This document shows positions 1 to 7,288 of a stretch of 64,000 bases of DNA, in pieces. Every line of letters begins with the position of its first letter. The first letter of the stretch is position 1. This DNA comes from Actinoplanes sp. KI2. GTDB taxonomy: Bacteria > Actinomycetota > Actinomycetes > Mycobacteriales > Micromonosporaceae. The DNA is taken from the NCBI RefSeq assembly GCF_025630775.1, contig NZ_JAOSZE010000025.1, positions 62,001 to 126,000 of the forward strand. Direction: 5' to 3'. Below the pieces are notes generated by a model that worked only from the letters and a program-made list of their open reading frames with translations, made no database searches and was not told where the DNA came from. The translations under genes and the position numbers were made by a program.

Positions 1-777
1 GTAGAGCATCGCCTGGGTGAGGCCGGTGTCCGCGAGGTGGCGGAGGCCGGCCACGCTCAGCGCGGCGCCGAGGCCGCGCCGGTGGCCGCCCGGGTCGACG
101 CCGAGCACGTAGATCTCGCCGATCGCCGGGTCGGCGCCGGTCGGCGGGTGGACCTTGGTCCAGTGGAAGCCCAGCAGGGTGTCCTCGAGGTCGACCGCGA
201 GCAGGAAGCCGGCCGGGTCGAACCACGGCTCGGCCTCGCGCAGGCGCAGGTCGTCGACGGTCCAGCGACCCTGTTCGGGGTGGTGCGCGAAGGCCCGGGC
301 GTTGACCGCGAGCCACGCCTGCTCGTCGTGGCCGGGCCGGAAGTGGCGCAGCGTCACTCCGTCCGGCATGACGGAGACTTCCTCGAAATCGGCCAACGAC
401 CGACGCATCTGCCAGAGGACCCGAGCACGCATGAATCCGGATTTCTCGGCAAAAACCCCGGCGTTGTCACCGTGGGCCCAGAACGCGAGCGGCCCGTCAC
501 CGGCGGCGGCCAGCAGCGCCGTGCCGTAACCGTGCCGCCGATGCCCGGGATGCACGACGAGCTCGCCCGACCCCGCATCGTCCACAAAGGCATAGCCGGC
601 GAGGGCGCCGTCGTCCCCGTACGCCAGCAGATGGGTGCCGCCACCATTGCGTACGCGAAGAACCACGTCCTCGGAGAGCGGGTACACCCCGTCGGCCTGC
701 TCCGCAGCGGTGGCCAACGCGAGAACGTCGGCCACCGTGTCGGCGTCCGGCCGGTCCACGGACCGGATCTTCGTCAT
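1..777 (-). CDS. mshD: Mycothiol synthase MshD, 3' end outside the window
   Basis: Reads 259 residues from ATG (775-777) to the window edge; the C-terminus lies outside. Family knowledge: MshD acetylates Cys-GlcN-Ins with acetyl-CoA, the last step of mycothiol synthesis, and is about 300 residues with two GNAT folds. The N-terminal half has HPGHRRHGYGTALLAAA. The second half has the segment GHDEQAWLAVNARAFAHHPEQ (reported here in part) that is characteristic of MshD, then a second acetyl-CoA loop DPGGHRRGLG. It starts 22 bp after the glnR stop on the same strand, so the two may be co-transcribed. Mycothiol places the organism in the Actinobacteria. Confidence 0.9.
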   Translation of the reverse strand, partial: MTKIRSVDRPDADTVADVLALATAAEQADGVYPLSEDVVLRVRNGGGTHLLAYGDDGALAGYAFVDDAGSGELVVHPGHRRHGYGTALLAAAGDGPLAFWAHGDNAGVFAEKSGFMRARVLWQMRRSLADFEEVSVMPDGVTLRHFRPGHDEQAWLAVNARAFAHHPEQGRWTVDDLRLREAEPWFDPAGFLLAVDLEDTLLGFHWTKVHPPTGADPAIGEIYVLGVDPGGHRRGLGAALSVAGLRHLADTGLTQAMLY

Positions 778-799
778 CGATTCGTCTGGGGAAGGAGCG

Positions 800-1516
800 T
801 CAGACCGGCAGCGAGACCGGCTCGTTGTCGGGCAGCTGGCGCCCGCTCGGCGGGACCACGAACTTGTAGCCCACCTGGCGGACCGTGCCGATCATCGACT
901 CGTACTCCGAGCCGAGCTTGGCGCGCAGCCGCCGCACGTGCACGTCGACCGTGCGGGTGCCGCCGAAGTAGTCGTAGCCCCACACCTCACGCAGCAGCTG
1001 GTCGCGGGTGAACACCCGGCCAGGGTGCTGCGCCAGGAACTTGAGCAGCTCGAACTCCTTGTACGTGAGGTCGAGCGGGCGGCCCTTGAGCTTCGCCGCG
1101 TAGGTGTCCGGGTCGATGTTCAGCTCGCCGGCCCGGATCGAGCCGCCGGCCCCGGCGGTCGCGTTGTTGAGCCGGCCCACGCCCAGGCGCAGCCGGGCCT
1201 CGACCTCGGCGGGCCCGGCACCGGCCAGGATGACGTCGTCGACGCCCCAGTCGGCGTTCAGCGCGATCAGCCCGGCCTCGGTGACGACCGCGATCAGCGG
1301 CACCCCGATGCCGGTCGCGTGCAGCATGCGGCAGGTGGCACGGGCCTCGGAGAGCTCGGAGCGGGCGTCCACCAGCACGGCGTCGGGGCTCGGCCCGGAC
1401 ACCAGGGTGCGGACGTCGCGGGGCGCGGTGCGTACGGAGTGGGGAAGCAGATCCAGCGCGGGCAGCACGGCCGATGGTTCGCCAGCGCGTGCCGTCACCA
1501 GAAGAAGGATTTCCAC
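800..1516 (-). CDS. glnR: GlnR-type OmpR-family orphan response regulator
   Basis: About 238 residues: a receiver-like domain at about 1-115 and an OmpR winged helix at about 125-222, with LTYKEFELLKFLAQHPGRVF and YFGGTRTVDVHVRRLRAKLG. The receiver lacks the usual acidic cluster and reads ADWGVDDVILAGAGPAEVEA, as remembered from Streptomyces GlnR, the global nitrogen regulator. No histidine kinase gene is adjacent, as expected for an orphan regulator. An upstream in-frame GTG at 1522 overlaps the Shine-Dalgarno GGAGG, so the GTG at 1516, with a 5-nt spacer, is the more credible start. The family assignment is firm; the GlnR name rests on receiver similarity and on mshD being nearby. Confidence 0.82.
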   Translation of the reverse strand: MEILLLVTARAGEPSAVLPALDLLPHSVRTAPRDVRTLVSGPSPDAVLVDARSELSEARATCRMLHATGIGVPLIAVVTEAGLIALNADWGVDDVILAGAGPAEVEARLRLGVGRLNNATAGAGGSIRAGELNIDPDTYAAKLKGRPLDLTYKEFELLKFLAQHPGRVFTRDQLLREVWGYDYFGGTRTVDVHVRRLRAKLGSEYESMIGTVRQVGYKFVVPPSGRQLPDNEPVSLPV

Positions 1517-1522
1517 ACTCAC

Positions 1523-1810
1523 CTCCGTCCTTGCGGCGCGAGGCCGCTCGGGTGACCCGGTTTGCGGCGAATTGCGGACCGCTTCCCGGAGGACTGTTTC
1601 CCCGGCGTCACCGACGGGTGGGCTGGCGTTACCTTAACTGATACAAGAGGTCGGAAGATGATTTTGTTAGACCGAGTGACGCACTAAACGCTCGTACGGT
1701 GGGCAAATGCCCAACTCGTAACACGCCTTTTACAAACCCCCCCTTGCCGGTGATCAACAAAAATGCCGCCACCGACTCACCGTCACCCCAAGCCCCGCTC
1801 AGCCACACAA
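1523..1810. other. Intergenic region upstream of glnR, no gene seen
   Basis: A less GC-rich patch (about 1630-1760) follows the glnR start and presumably holds its promoter, reading leftwards. It contains a short inverted repeat GGGCAAATGCCC near 1701-1712. I see no coding potential and no operator I can name with confidence. Confidence 0.4.
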
Positions 1811-1858
1811 CCCCCTATCTGAGCGAACCCCCTATCTGAGCGAACCCCCTATCAGGGA
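1811..1858. repeat. 17-bp direct repeat, about 2.7 copies
   Basis: The unit CCCCCTATCTGAGCGAA occurs at 1811-1827 and 1828-1844, with a partial third copy from 1845. It is noncoding and lies just before the larger 73-bp array. Confidence 0.85.
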
Positions 1859-1889
1859 ACGGCCCGCGATCGCCCCGCTGATGAGGAGG

Positions 1890-2140
1890 CAGCCAGCTCA
1901 GCCGCACGGGACAGTCCCCCACGCGACTCACCCGGCCGACCGCAACCACCAGCCCAGCGGAGCAGCCAGCTCACCCCCCACGAGACAGCCCCCCACGCGA
2001 CTCACCCGGCCGACCGCAACCACCAACCCAGCGGAGCAGCCAGCTCACCCCCACGAGACAGTCCCCCACGCGACTCATCCGGTCGACCACAACCACCAGC
2101 CCACCGAGAACAAAGCGGATCCAGCCAGCTCAGCCCACGG
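1890..2140. repeat. 73/74-bp tandem repeat array, three copies plus a partial
   Basis: Copies begin at 1890, 1963 and 2037, each opening with CAGCCAGCTCA and containing CACGCGACTCA and CGACCGCAACCACCA or a close variant. A partial fourth copy begins at 2122. The unit is 73 then 74 bp, so it does not keep a reading frame, and the + strand is C/A-rich and G-poor. It lies between glnR and the membrane-protein gene at 2177. Function unknown. Confidence 0.85.
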
Positions 2141-2176
2141 AGCGAAGCGGAGCCAGCAACTCAGTACCATCGCAGG

Positions 2177-3181
2177 GTGTTTCCCTCTACGCCGCAGGAC
2201 GACGCCTGGGATGCGGACGCCTCGCGCGAGATTGCGCGCTCGGCGCCGGGCCGGCCCCCGGGCGGCTTCTACGGCGCCGAGTCCGACGAGAAGCCGGTGT
2301 CGCGCGCCGACGACGGCGAGCCGGACGAGGACGACGAGGAGGAGATCGAGGTCGTCCCGGTCCGGCGGCAGCTGTCGCTGGCCATCGCCGGGTTCGCCGG
2401 GCTGCTCGGCCTGGGGCTGGCGCTCGGAGCGCAGACCTCGGTGCCGGACAATCGCCTCCCGTACGCGATCGTGCTGTTCGGTGTGCAGTTGCTGTACCTG
2501 CTCGCCTGGATCATGGCGTTGCACCCGCCGGCGCCGGGCGCGACGGCCGCGATCAGCGCCGTGGTCGCGGTGGTGGCCGACTATCTCGCCGTGACGAGCA
2601 CACCCGCCTCGCTGCTACCGCTGATCTACGTCGCCCTCGGCGGCTTCGCGGCGGCTCTGATCGGGCAGCTCTTCCGGGCGGAGGATCGCAGCCGGGTCAA
2701 GGACTCCTGGCGCGACACCCTGCTCATCGTGCTCGGCGTGGTCGGGTACGCGATCCCGGTGCTGCTCACCCGCCAGCCGCTCGGCACCCAGACGATGATC
2801 GTCAGCGCGGCCGGGGCGGGGGTGGCGCTGATGGTCGCCCGGGTGACCGACGCGATCTTCCCGAAGCCGCGGATGGCCCTCCAGGTGCCGCGCGGCGGTA
2901 CCGGCGTGGTGCTCGGCGCGATGCTCGGCACGCTCGCCTCGGCCGGGCTGGGCAGCGTGCTGGTGTTGCCGTTCACCCCGGCCAAGGGCGCGGTGATCGG
3001 CCTGGTCGCCGCCGGAATCGCCACCGTGGTCGACCTCGCGGTGAACTTTGGCGAGGCGGGCCGGCGGCTGGCCGGCGACGCGCCGACGTTCTGGGTGGCC
3101 CGGCACATGCAGGGACCGCTGGGCGCGTTCGCGTCGACTGCGCCCGCCGCGTACGCGCTGGTGCATTGGTATTTGTCATAA
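2177..3181 (+). CDS. Conserved actinobacterial membrane protein, unknown function
   Basis: 334 residues from GTG. Residues 1-62 are hydrophilic and very acidic (DDGEPDEDDEEEIEV); then come about seven hydrophobic segments, the first LAIAGFAGLLGLGLALGA, ending near the C-terminus HWYLS. No catalytic motif is recognised. There is no Shine-Dalgarno, but a -10-like TACCAT at 2165-2170 ends 6 nt before the GTG, so the mRNA may be leaderless. It is followed 72 bp later by the LmeA-like gene. I recognise it only as a conserved hypothetical. Confidence 0.75.
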   Translation: MFPSTPQDDAWDADASREIARSAPGRPPGGFYGAESDEKPVSRADDGEPDEDDEEEIEVVPVRRQLSLAIAGFAGLLGLGLALGAQTSVPDNRLPYAIVLFGVQLLYLLAWIMALHPPAPGATAAISAVVAVVADYLAVTSTPASLLPLIYVALGGFAAALIGQLFRAEDRSRVKDSWRDTLLIVLGVVGYAIPVLLTRQPLGTQTMIVSAAGAGVALMVARVTDAIFPKPRMALQVPRGGTGVVLGAMLGTLASAGLGSVLVLPFTPAKGAVIGLVAAGIATVVDLAVNFGEAGRRLAGDAPTFWVARHMQGPLGAFASTAPAAYALVHWYLS

Positions 3182-3253
3182 CGAACGTTGCGTTTTGCCG
3201 GACCCTGGAACCGGGCATGTAGCGTCCAGCGGAGTCGACGGACGGGAGAACCG

Positions 3254-4036
3254 GTGGCCGAGGTGTACGGAGCGCGACCGCGACGGCGAGGGCGGCGGGT
3301 GCTCTTCACATTCATCGTGCTGGTATTGATCTTGGTCGCCGCGCTGGCGGTTGCCGACCGGTTCGCGGCGTCGTTCGCCGAACGCAAGATCAGTGACCGG
3401 GTCGCCCAGCAGGTCGAGCAGCAGAAGGCGACCAGCGAGCAGCCGGAAGTGACGATCGAGGGCATCCCGTTCCTCACCCAGGTCGCCCGCGGCGAGTACC
3501 ACGAGATCAAGATCGAGCTCGCGAACTTCTCCGGGCCGGTCGGGAACGGCCGGACGATCAAGATGAAGCTGCTGGACGTCCGCGCGAACGACGTGCGCGC
3601 GCCGCTCGACACGATCCGCTCCGGGAACGGCACGGTCACCGCCGGCTCGGTCATCGGCACCGGGCTGATCGACTACGCGCAGATCGTGCAGCTGGCCGGC
3701 CAGCCGGGCGTGCAGCTCGGCGAGCAGAACGGCAAGCTGGTCGGTTCGGCGCCGGTGCAGGTACTCGGCCAGACCTTCACGGTCAGCGCCACGGCCGACC
3801 TGAAGGTGCAGGGCGACGTGGTCCAGGTCGGTTTCAGCGATGTCAAGGCGGCGGGTCTGCCGGATAACGCGCTCGTCCGCGGGCTGGTGAACTCGTACGT
3901 CCAGAAGCTCGGCTTCAGTCTGCGGATCCCGGCGCTGCCGCTGAACCTAAAGGTCAAGAGCGTGCAGCCGCAGGCCGACGGCCTGAAAATCACCGCGGCC
4001 GCGACCAACGTCGCGCTCAACTCCGGCGGGCTGTGA
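3254..4036 (+). CDS. LmeA-like (DUF2993) phospholipid-binding protein
   Basis: 260 residues. After a basic N-terminus (RPRRRGRR) there is one hydrophobic helix, VLFTFIVLVLILVAALAVA, acting as signal or anchor; the rest is predicted to be extracytoplasmic. Residues 30-260 match the DUF2993 pattern, opening AERKISDRVAQQV and continuing with GIPFLTQVARGEYHEI. In mycobacteria LmeA is a periplasmic lipid-binding protein needed for lipomannan elongation; the role here is inferred. GTG 3254 is chosen because GGGAGA precedes it by 5 nt. The frame is open upstream to 3188 but has no site there. Confidence 0.8.
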   Translation: MAEVYGARPRRRGRRVLFTFIVLVLILVAALAVADRFAASFAERKISDRVAQQVEQQKATSEQPEVTIEGIPFLTQVARGEYHEIKIELANFSGPVGNGRTIKMKLLDVRANDVRAPLDTIRSGNGTVTAGSVIGTGLIDYAQIVQLAGQPGVQLGEQNGKLVGSAPVQVLGQTFTVSATADLKVQGDVVQVGFSDVKAAGLPDNALVRGLVNSYVQKLGFSLRIPALPLNLKVKSVQPQADGLKITAAATNVALNSGGL

Positions 4037-4092
4037 CCCCGGACTCGTTCCCGGATGGTGGTCGAGGCTGTTCCGCGGTCTGGAACCGCTGG

Positions 4093-4106
4093 TAGGGTCG
4101 CTTTCC
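4093..4106 (+). promoter_or_regulatory. Probable leaderless promoter of the sulfur operon
   Basis: A -10-like TAGGGT at 4093-4098 ends 8 nt before the ATG of the leader peptide at 4107, and no Shine-Dalgarno is present. The -35 is weak (TTCCGC near 4071). This predicts that transcription starts at or next to the ATG. Confidence 0.55.
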
Positions 4107-4184
4107 ATGAGCCCGTTGCTCACCAAGAGGCGTGCGGTCGACCTGTGCCGCATGGCCGCCTGCCTGTGTCGCCCTGTCCTCTGA
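4107..4184 (+). CDS. Cysteine-rich leader peptide upstream of sseA
   Basis: 25 codons plus TGA. It opens MSPLLTKRRAVDLCR and carries Cys at positions 14, 19 and 21. The RRAVDLCRMAACLC core is the signature of short leader peptides annotated upstream of actinobacterial sulfur genes. In mycobacteria, leaderless short ORFs rich in Cys codons act as cysteine-responsive attenuators. Its stop codon lies inside the first attenuator stem. It is probably regulatory through ribosome stalling at Cys codons rather than through the peptide product. Confidence 0.85.
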   Translation: MSPLLTKRRAVDLCRMAACLCRPVL

Positions 4185-4290
4185 CGGGGCCACTAGTGCT
4201 GAGCATCTTCTGCTCGTAATCCCAAAGCCCGGCAGTGGCGCCGTCGCACAAGCACGAGATCTGAACCCAGGGTCCCGCGCGGGGTGCGAC
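4183..4290 (+). promoter_or_regulatory. Attenuator-like RNA folds between leader peptide and sseA
   Basis: Stem 1 pairs GACGGGGCCACT (4183-4194) with AGTGGCGCCGTC (4234-4245), one mismatch in 12; it encloses a small hairpin GAGCA-TCTTC-TGCTC. Stem 2 pairs GTCGCAC (4243-4249) with GTGCGAC (4284-4290). The arms of the two stems share 4243-4245, so they compete. Stem 1 begins in the leader stop codon, so a ribosome position on the leader would decide which stem forms. No T-run follows, so the outcome could be Rho-dependent or translational. Confidence 0.6.
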
Positions 4291-4339
4291 AAAACCTCCG
4301 TGCGCTGACTCTCCCCCCACCATCAAAGGGAGCGAATCG

Positions 4340-5188
4340 ATGAGTCGCGACACCGCACTCGTCTCGGTCGATTGGGCCGAGAAGAACCTCGAAACCCCGG
4401 GCGTGGTCTTCGTCGAGGTCGATGAGGACACCACCGCGTACGACGGCGGGCACATCCCCGGAGCTGTGAAGATCGACTGGAAGAAGGACCTGCAGGACCC
4501 GGTCCGGCGGGACTTCGTCAACCAGGAGCAGTTCTCCGCGCTCCTCTCCGAGCGCGGCATCGGCAACGACGACCTGGTCGTGCTGTACGGCGGCAACAAC
4601 AACTGGTTCGCCGCGTACGCCTACTGGTACTTCAAGCTGTACGGCCACGAGCAGGTCAAGCTGCTCGACGGCGGCCGCAAGAAGTGGGAGCTCGACGCCC
4701 GGCCGTACTCGAAGGACCTGCCCTCCCGCGCCCGGACCAGCTACTCGGCCAAGGCCCCCGACCTGACCATCCGCGCTTTCCGCGACGAGGTCGTCCAGGC
4801 CATCGGCGTGCAGAACCTGGTCGACGTGCGCAGCCCCGACGAGTACGCGGGCCGCCTGCTCGCCCCGGCGCACCTGCCGCAGGAGCAGTCCCAGCGGGCC
4901 GGCCACATCCCCACGGCGATCAGCGTGCCGTGGAGCAAGGCGGCCAACGAGGACGGCACGTTCAAGTCGGACGACGATCTCGCCAAGATCTACGGCGAGG
5001 CCGGCCTCGACGGCAGCAAGGACACCATCGCCTACTGCCGGATCGGCGAGCGCTCCTCGCACACCTGGTTCGTGCTCAAGGAACTGCTGGGCCAGCAGAA
5101 CGTGAAGAACTACGACGGCTCCTGGACCGAGTACGGCTCGCTCATCGGCGTGCCGATCGCGCTCGGCGACGAGCCCGGAAAGGCGTGA
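4340..5188 (+). CDS. sseA: Thiosulfate/3-mercaptopyruvate sulfurtransferase
   Basis: 282 residues with two rhodanese domains (about 10-135 and 148-275). The second has the catalytic loop CRIGERSSHTW with Cys233, and the first is inactive (no Cys in its loop). It transfers sulfane sulfur from thiosulfate or mercaptopyruvate to cyanide or thiol acceptors in the cytoplasm. The Mycobacterium homologue is called CysA2/CysA3 or SseA. ATG 4340 has AGGGAG upstream. It lies behind a Cys leader peptide and is followed 2 bp later by sseC, a typical actinobacterial sulfur-mobilisation pair. Confidence 0.92.
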   Translation: MSRDTALVSVDWAEKNLETPGVVFVEVDEDTTAYDGGHIPGAVKIDWKKDLQDPVRRDFVNQEQFSALLSERGIGNDDLVVLYGGNNNWFAAYAYWYFKLYGHEQVKLLDGGRKKWELDARPYSKDLPSRARTSYSAKAPDLTIRAFRDEVVQAIGVQNLVDVRSPDEYAGRLLAPAHLPQEQSQRAGHIPTAISVPWSKAANEDGTFKSDDDLAKIYGEAGLDGSKDTIAYCRIGERSSHTWFVLKELLGQQNVKNYDGSWTEYGSLIGVPIALGDEPGKA

Positions 5189-5190
5189 TC

Positions 5191-5520
5191 ATGACTTCTC
5201 CGAACATCGCGGCCGGTTGCGCCGCTCCTGACCAGTCCGCGCCCCTCCCCGCCGGCGTCGACCTGGAGAAGGAAACCGTCATCACCGGCGTGGTGAACAA
5301 CGTCGAGGGCGAGCCGGTCGGCGGCGCGTACGTGCGCCTGCTCGACTCGTCCGGCGAGTTCACCGCCGAGGTCGTCACCTCGCCCGCCGGCCTGTTCCGG
5401 TTCTTCGCGGCGCCGGGGTCGTGGACCCTGCGGGCCCTGAGCCGGGCCGGCAACGGTGACCTGGTCGTCGACGCCACCCGTGGCGTCAACGAGGTCGCGA
5501 TCGGCGTGGTCGCGGCCTAG
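5191..5520 (+). CDS. sseC: DUF1416 protein, SseC-like
   Basis: 109 residues. The N-terminus GCAAPDQSAPLP is followed by a carboxypeptidase-regulatory-like beta sandwich (TVITGVVNNVEGEPVGGAYV; FRFFAAPGSWTLRAL). The DUF1416 family is found next to sulfurtransferases in Actinobacteria (SseC in M. tuberculosis) and is linked to sulfur metabolism, but its biochemical role is not known. It begins 2 bp after the sseA stop, so it is co-transcribed with sseA and ends at a strong terminator. ATG 5191 is the only sensible start. Confidence 0.85.
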   Translation: MTSPNIAAGCAAPDQSAPLPAGVDLEKETVITGVVNNVEGEPVGGAYVRLLDSSGEFTAEVVTSPAGLFRFFAAPGSWTLRALSRAGNGDLVVDATRGVNEVAIGVVAA

Positions 5521-5536
5521 CCCACGCTCTGTTACA

Positions 5537-5564
5537 GGGCGGGACCCCCGGCGGGGTCCCGCCC
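5537..5564. terminator. Bidirectional terminator hairpin between sseC and the AI-2E permease gene
   Basis: A perfect 12-bp stem, GGGCGGGACCCC / GGGGTCCCGCCC, with a CGGC loop, placed between two convergent genes (stops at 5520 and 5565). Confidence 0.9.
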
Positions 5565-6824
5565 TCAACTTATGGTGCCGCCGACCACGACCGCATCGGG
5601 CGGCACTTCCGGGCGCCGGCGGGACAACCGGCGGATGCCGGTGTTCAGCACGGCGATCAGCGGCACCGCGACCAGCGCGCCGATGATGCCGGCCAGCGTC
5701 GCACCGCAGGCGATTCCGATGATCACCACGAGCGGGTGGATGGCCACCGCCCGGCCCATGATCAGCGGCTGCAGCACGTGCCCCTCGACCTGCTGCACCA
5801 GGATCACCGCGCCCAGCACGATCAGCGCGATCACCCAGCCCTGGTCGACGAGCGCCACCAGCACGGCGACCGCGCCGGACACGCTCGCACCGACGATCGG
5901 GATGAACGCGCCCAGGAAGACCAGCGCGGCGAGCGGGAACGGGAACGGGATGTTCAGGATCACCAGCGCGGTGCCGATGCCGACCGCGTCGATGAACGCG
6001 ACCAGCACGGTCGCCCGCACGTAGGCGCCGAGCGTCACCCAGGACGCGTCGCCGGCGTCGGCCAGCGACCAGCGGGCGTTCACCGGGAACAGCCGGACGA
6101 TGAACCGCCAGATCTTCCGCCCGTCACGCAGGAAGAAGAACGTCGAGAACAGCACCAGCAGCATGCCGGTGACCACCTCGAACAGGGTGGCCGCGGTGGC
6201 GATGCCGGTCGAGGTCAGCTGCGAGGTGTGCGCGTTGACCCAGTCCTGCGCGTTGTTGATGGCCTGGTTCACCTGGGCGTCGGACAGGTGCAGCGGACCG
6301 GTCTTCAGCCAGTCCTGGATCTGCCGTACGCCGTCGCTCGCCTTCTGGGTCAGCTCGGACGCGCCGTCGACGAACTGCGAGATGACCAGGGTGAGGGTGC
6401 CGACGATCACGGCAAGCCCGCAGATCAGCACCAGGAAGGTGGCCAGCGAGCGGTTCAGGCGCAGCCGGAGCAGCCAGCCGACGGCCGGGGCGAGCAGCGC
6501 CGACAGCAGCATCGCGATCGCCAGCGGGATCACGACGAAGCTGACGATGCCGATGAAGTGCAGCAGCGCCCAGCCGACCAGGCCGACCACGATCAGCCGC
6601 CAGCTCCAGGCCGCGGCGATCCGCAGCGAGTGAGGCACCTCGGCGTCGTCCCGGCTGTTGGTCGAGTCGTGCACGACCTCCGGCTCGCGCGGCGGCGGCT
6701 CCACGTCGTCGTCGCGGGGCGGCTCGCCGGTCACCACCTCGTCGGCACGCGCCTCGCGCACGGATTGACGGCCCGAGTCATAGGCGCCACGCAGTTTGTC
6801 GCGGACTCGCTGGAAACGGCTCAA
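5565..6824 (-). CDS. AI-2E family (TerC/PerM-like) membrane permease
   Basis: 419 residues. A charged cytoplasmic N-terminus of about 70 residues is followed by seven to eight membrane segments typical of PF01594: an N-terminal pair, a long extracytoplasmic region (ASELTQKASDGVRQIQDWL), and the C-terminal block with GAFIPIVGASVSGA and QQVEGHVLQPLIMGRAVAIHP. The last is the family signature. Members include TqsA-type exporters and Na+/H+ antiporter-like proteins; the substrate cannot be read from sequence. Single gene, convergent with sseC. Confidence 0.88.
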   Translation of the reverse strand: MSRFQRVRDKLRGAYDSGRQSVREARADEVVTGEPPRDDDVEPPPREPEVVHDSTNSRDDAEVPHSLRIAAAWSWRLIVVGLVGWALLHFIGIVSFVVIPLAIAMLLSALLAPAVGWLLRLRLNRSLATFLVLICGLAVIVGTLTLVISQFVDGASELTQKASDGVRQIQDWLKTGPLHLSDAQVNQAINNAQDWVNAHTSQLTSTGIATAATLFEVVTGMLLVLFSTFFFLRDGRKIWRFIVRLFPVNARWSLADAGDASWVTLGAYVRATVLVAFIDAVGIGTALVILNIPFPFPLAALVFLGAFIPIVGASVSGAVAVLVALVDQGWVIALIVLGAVILVQQVEGHVLQPLIMGRAVAIHPLVVIIGIACGATLAGIIGALVAVPLIAVLNTGIRRLSRRRPEVPPDAVVVGGTIS

Positions 6825-6936
6825 ACCGGCCTACCCCCTCGCCGAAGCGGCGCCACGGTGTGGCGCGCGGTAATCACCGTAGTAGGAGTTGTCCTGCCGA
6901 TCACGCGCGGCTTGCGGCGGCGTACCGTCTGGACTC

Positions 6937-7275
6937 GTGAGTTCCGATACCCGCACCGAGGCCGGACTGCCGATCCGGATGCTGCACGACCGCGTACTCG
7001 TTCGCCAGGACGGCGCCGAGGGCGAGCGGAGATCGTCGGCCGGCATCGTGATCCCGGCTACCGCATCCGTCGGGCGCCGGCTGTCCTGGGCCACGGCGGT
7101 CGGGGTCGGGCCCAACGTGCGGTCGATCGTGGTCGGCGACCGGGTGCTGTTCGACCCGGACGACCGCTCCGAGGTCGAGCTGCACGGCCGCGAGTACGTA
7201 CTGCTGCGCGAACGGGACGTGCACGCGGTGGCGGCCAGCCGGGTCGAGTCCGACGGGACGGGCCTCTACCTCTGA
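6937..7275 (+). CDS. Stand-alone GroES-like (Cpn10 family) protein
   Basis: 112 residues from GTG 6937. The core PIRMLHDRVLVRQDGAE, SSAGIVIPATA and VGDRVLF follows the GroES beta-barrel pattern, including the mobile-loop position (EGERRSSAGIVIP). It then diverges: the loop lacks the usual hydrophobic GroEL-binding tripeptide arrangement, and the tail is longer. It has no groEL beside it; the window's groEL is about 6 kb away on the other strand. It could be a specialised co-chaperonin or a GroES fold with another role. The frame is open to 6889, but the earlier ATG has no ribosome site and precedes the conserved part by 16 residues. Confidence 0.75.
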   Translation: MSSDTRTEAGLPIRMLHDRVLVRQDGAEGERRSSAGIVIPATASVGRRLSWATAVGVGPNVRSIVVGDRVLFDPDDRSEVELHGREYVLLRERDVHAVAASRVESDGTGLYL

Positions 7276-7288
7276 GCTCTCCGGTGGG

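Noticed and set aside
1811..2140. Possible CRISPR array
   Set aside because: Direct head-to-tail repeats with no spacers between them and no cas genes nearby.
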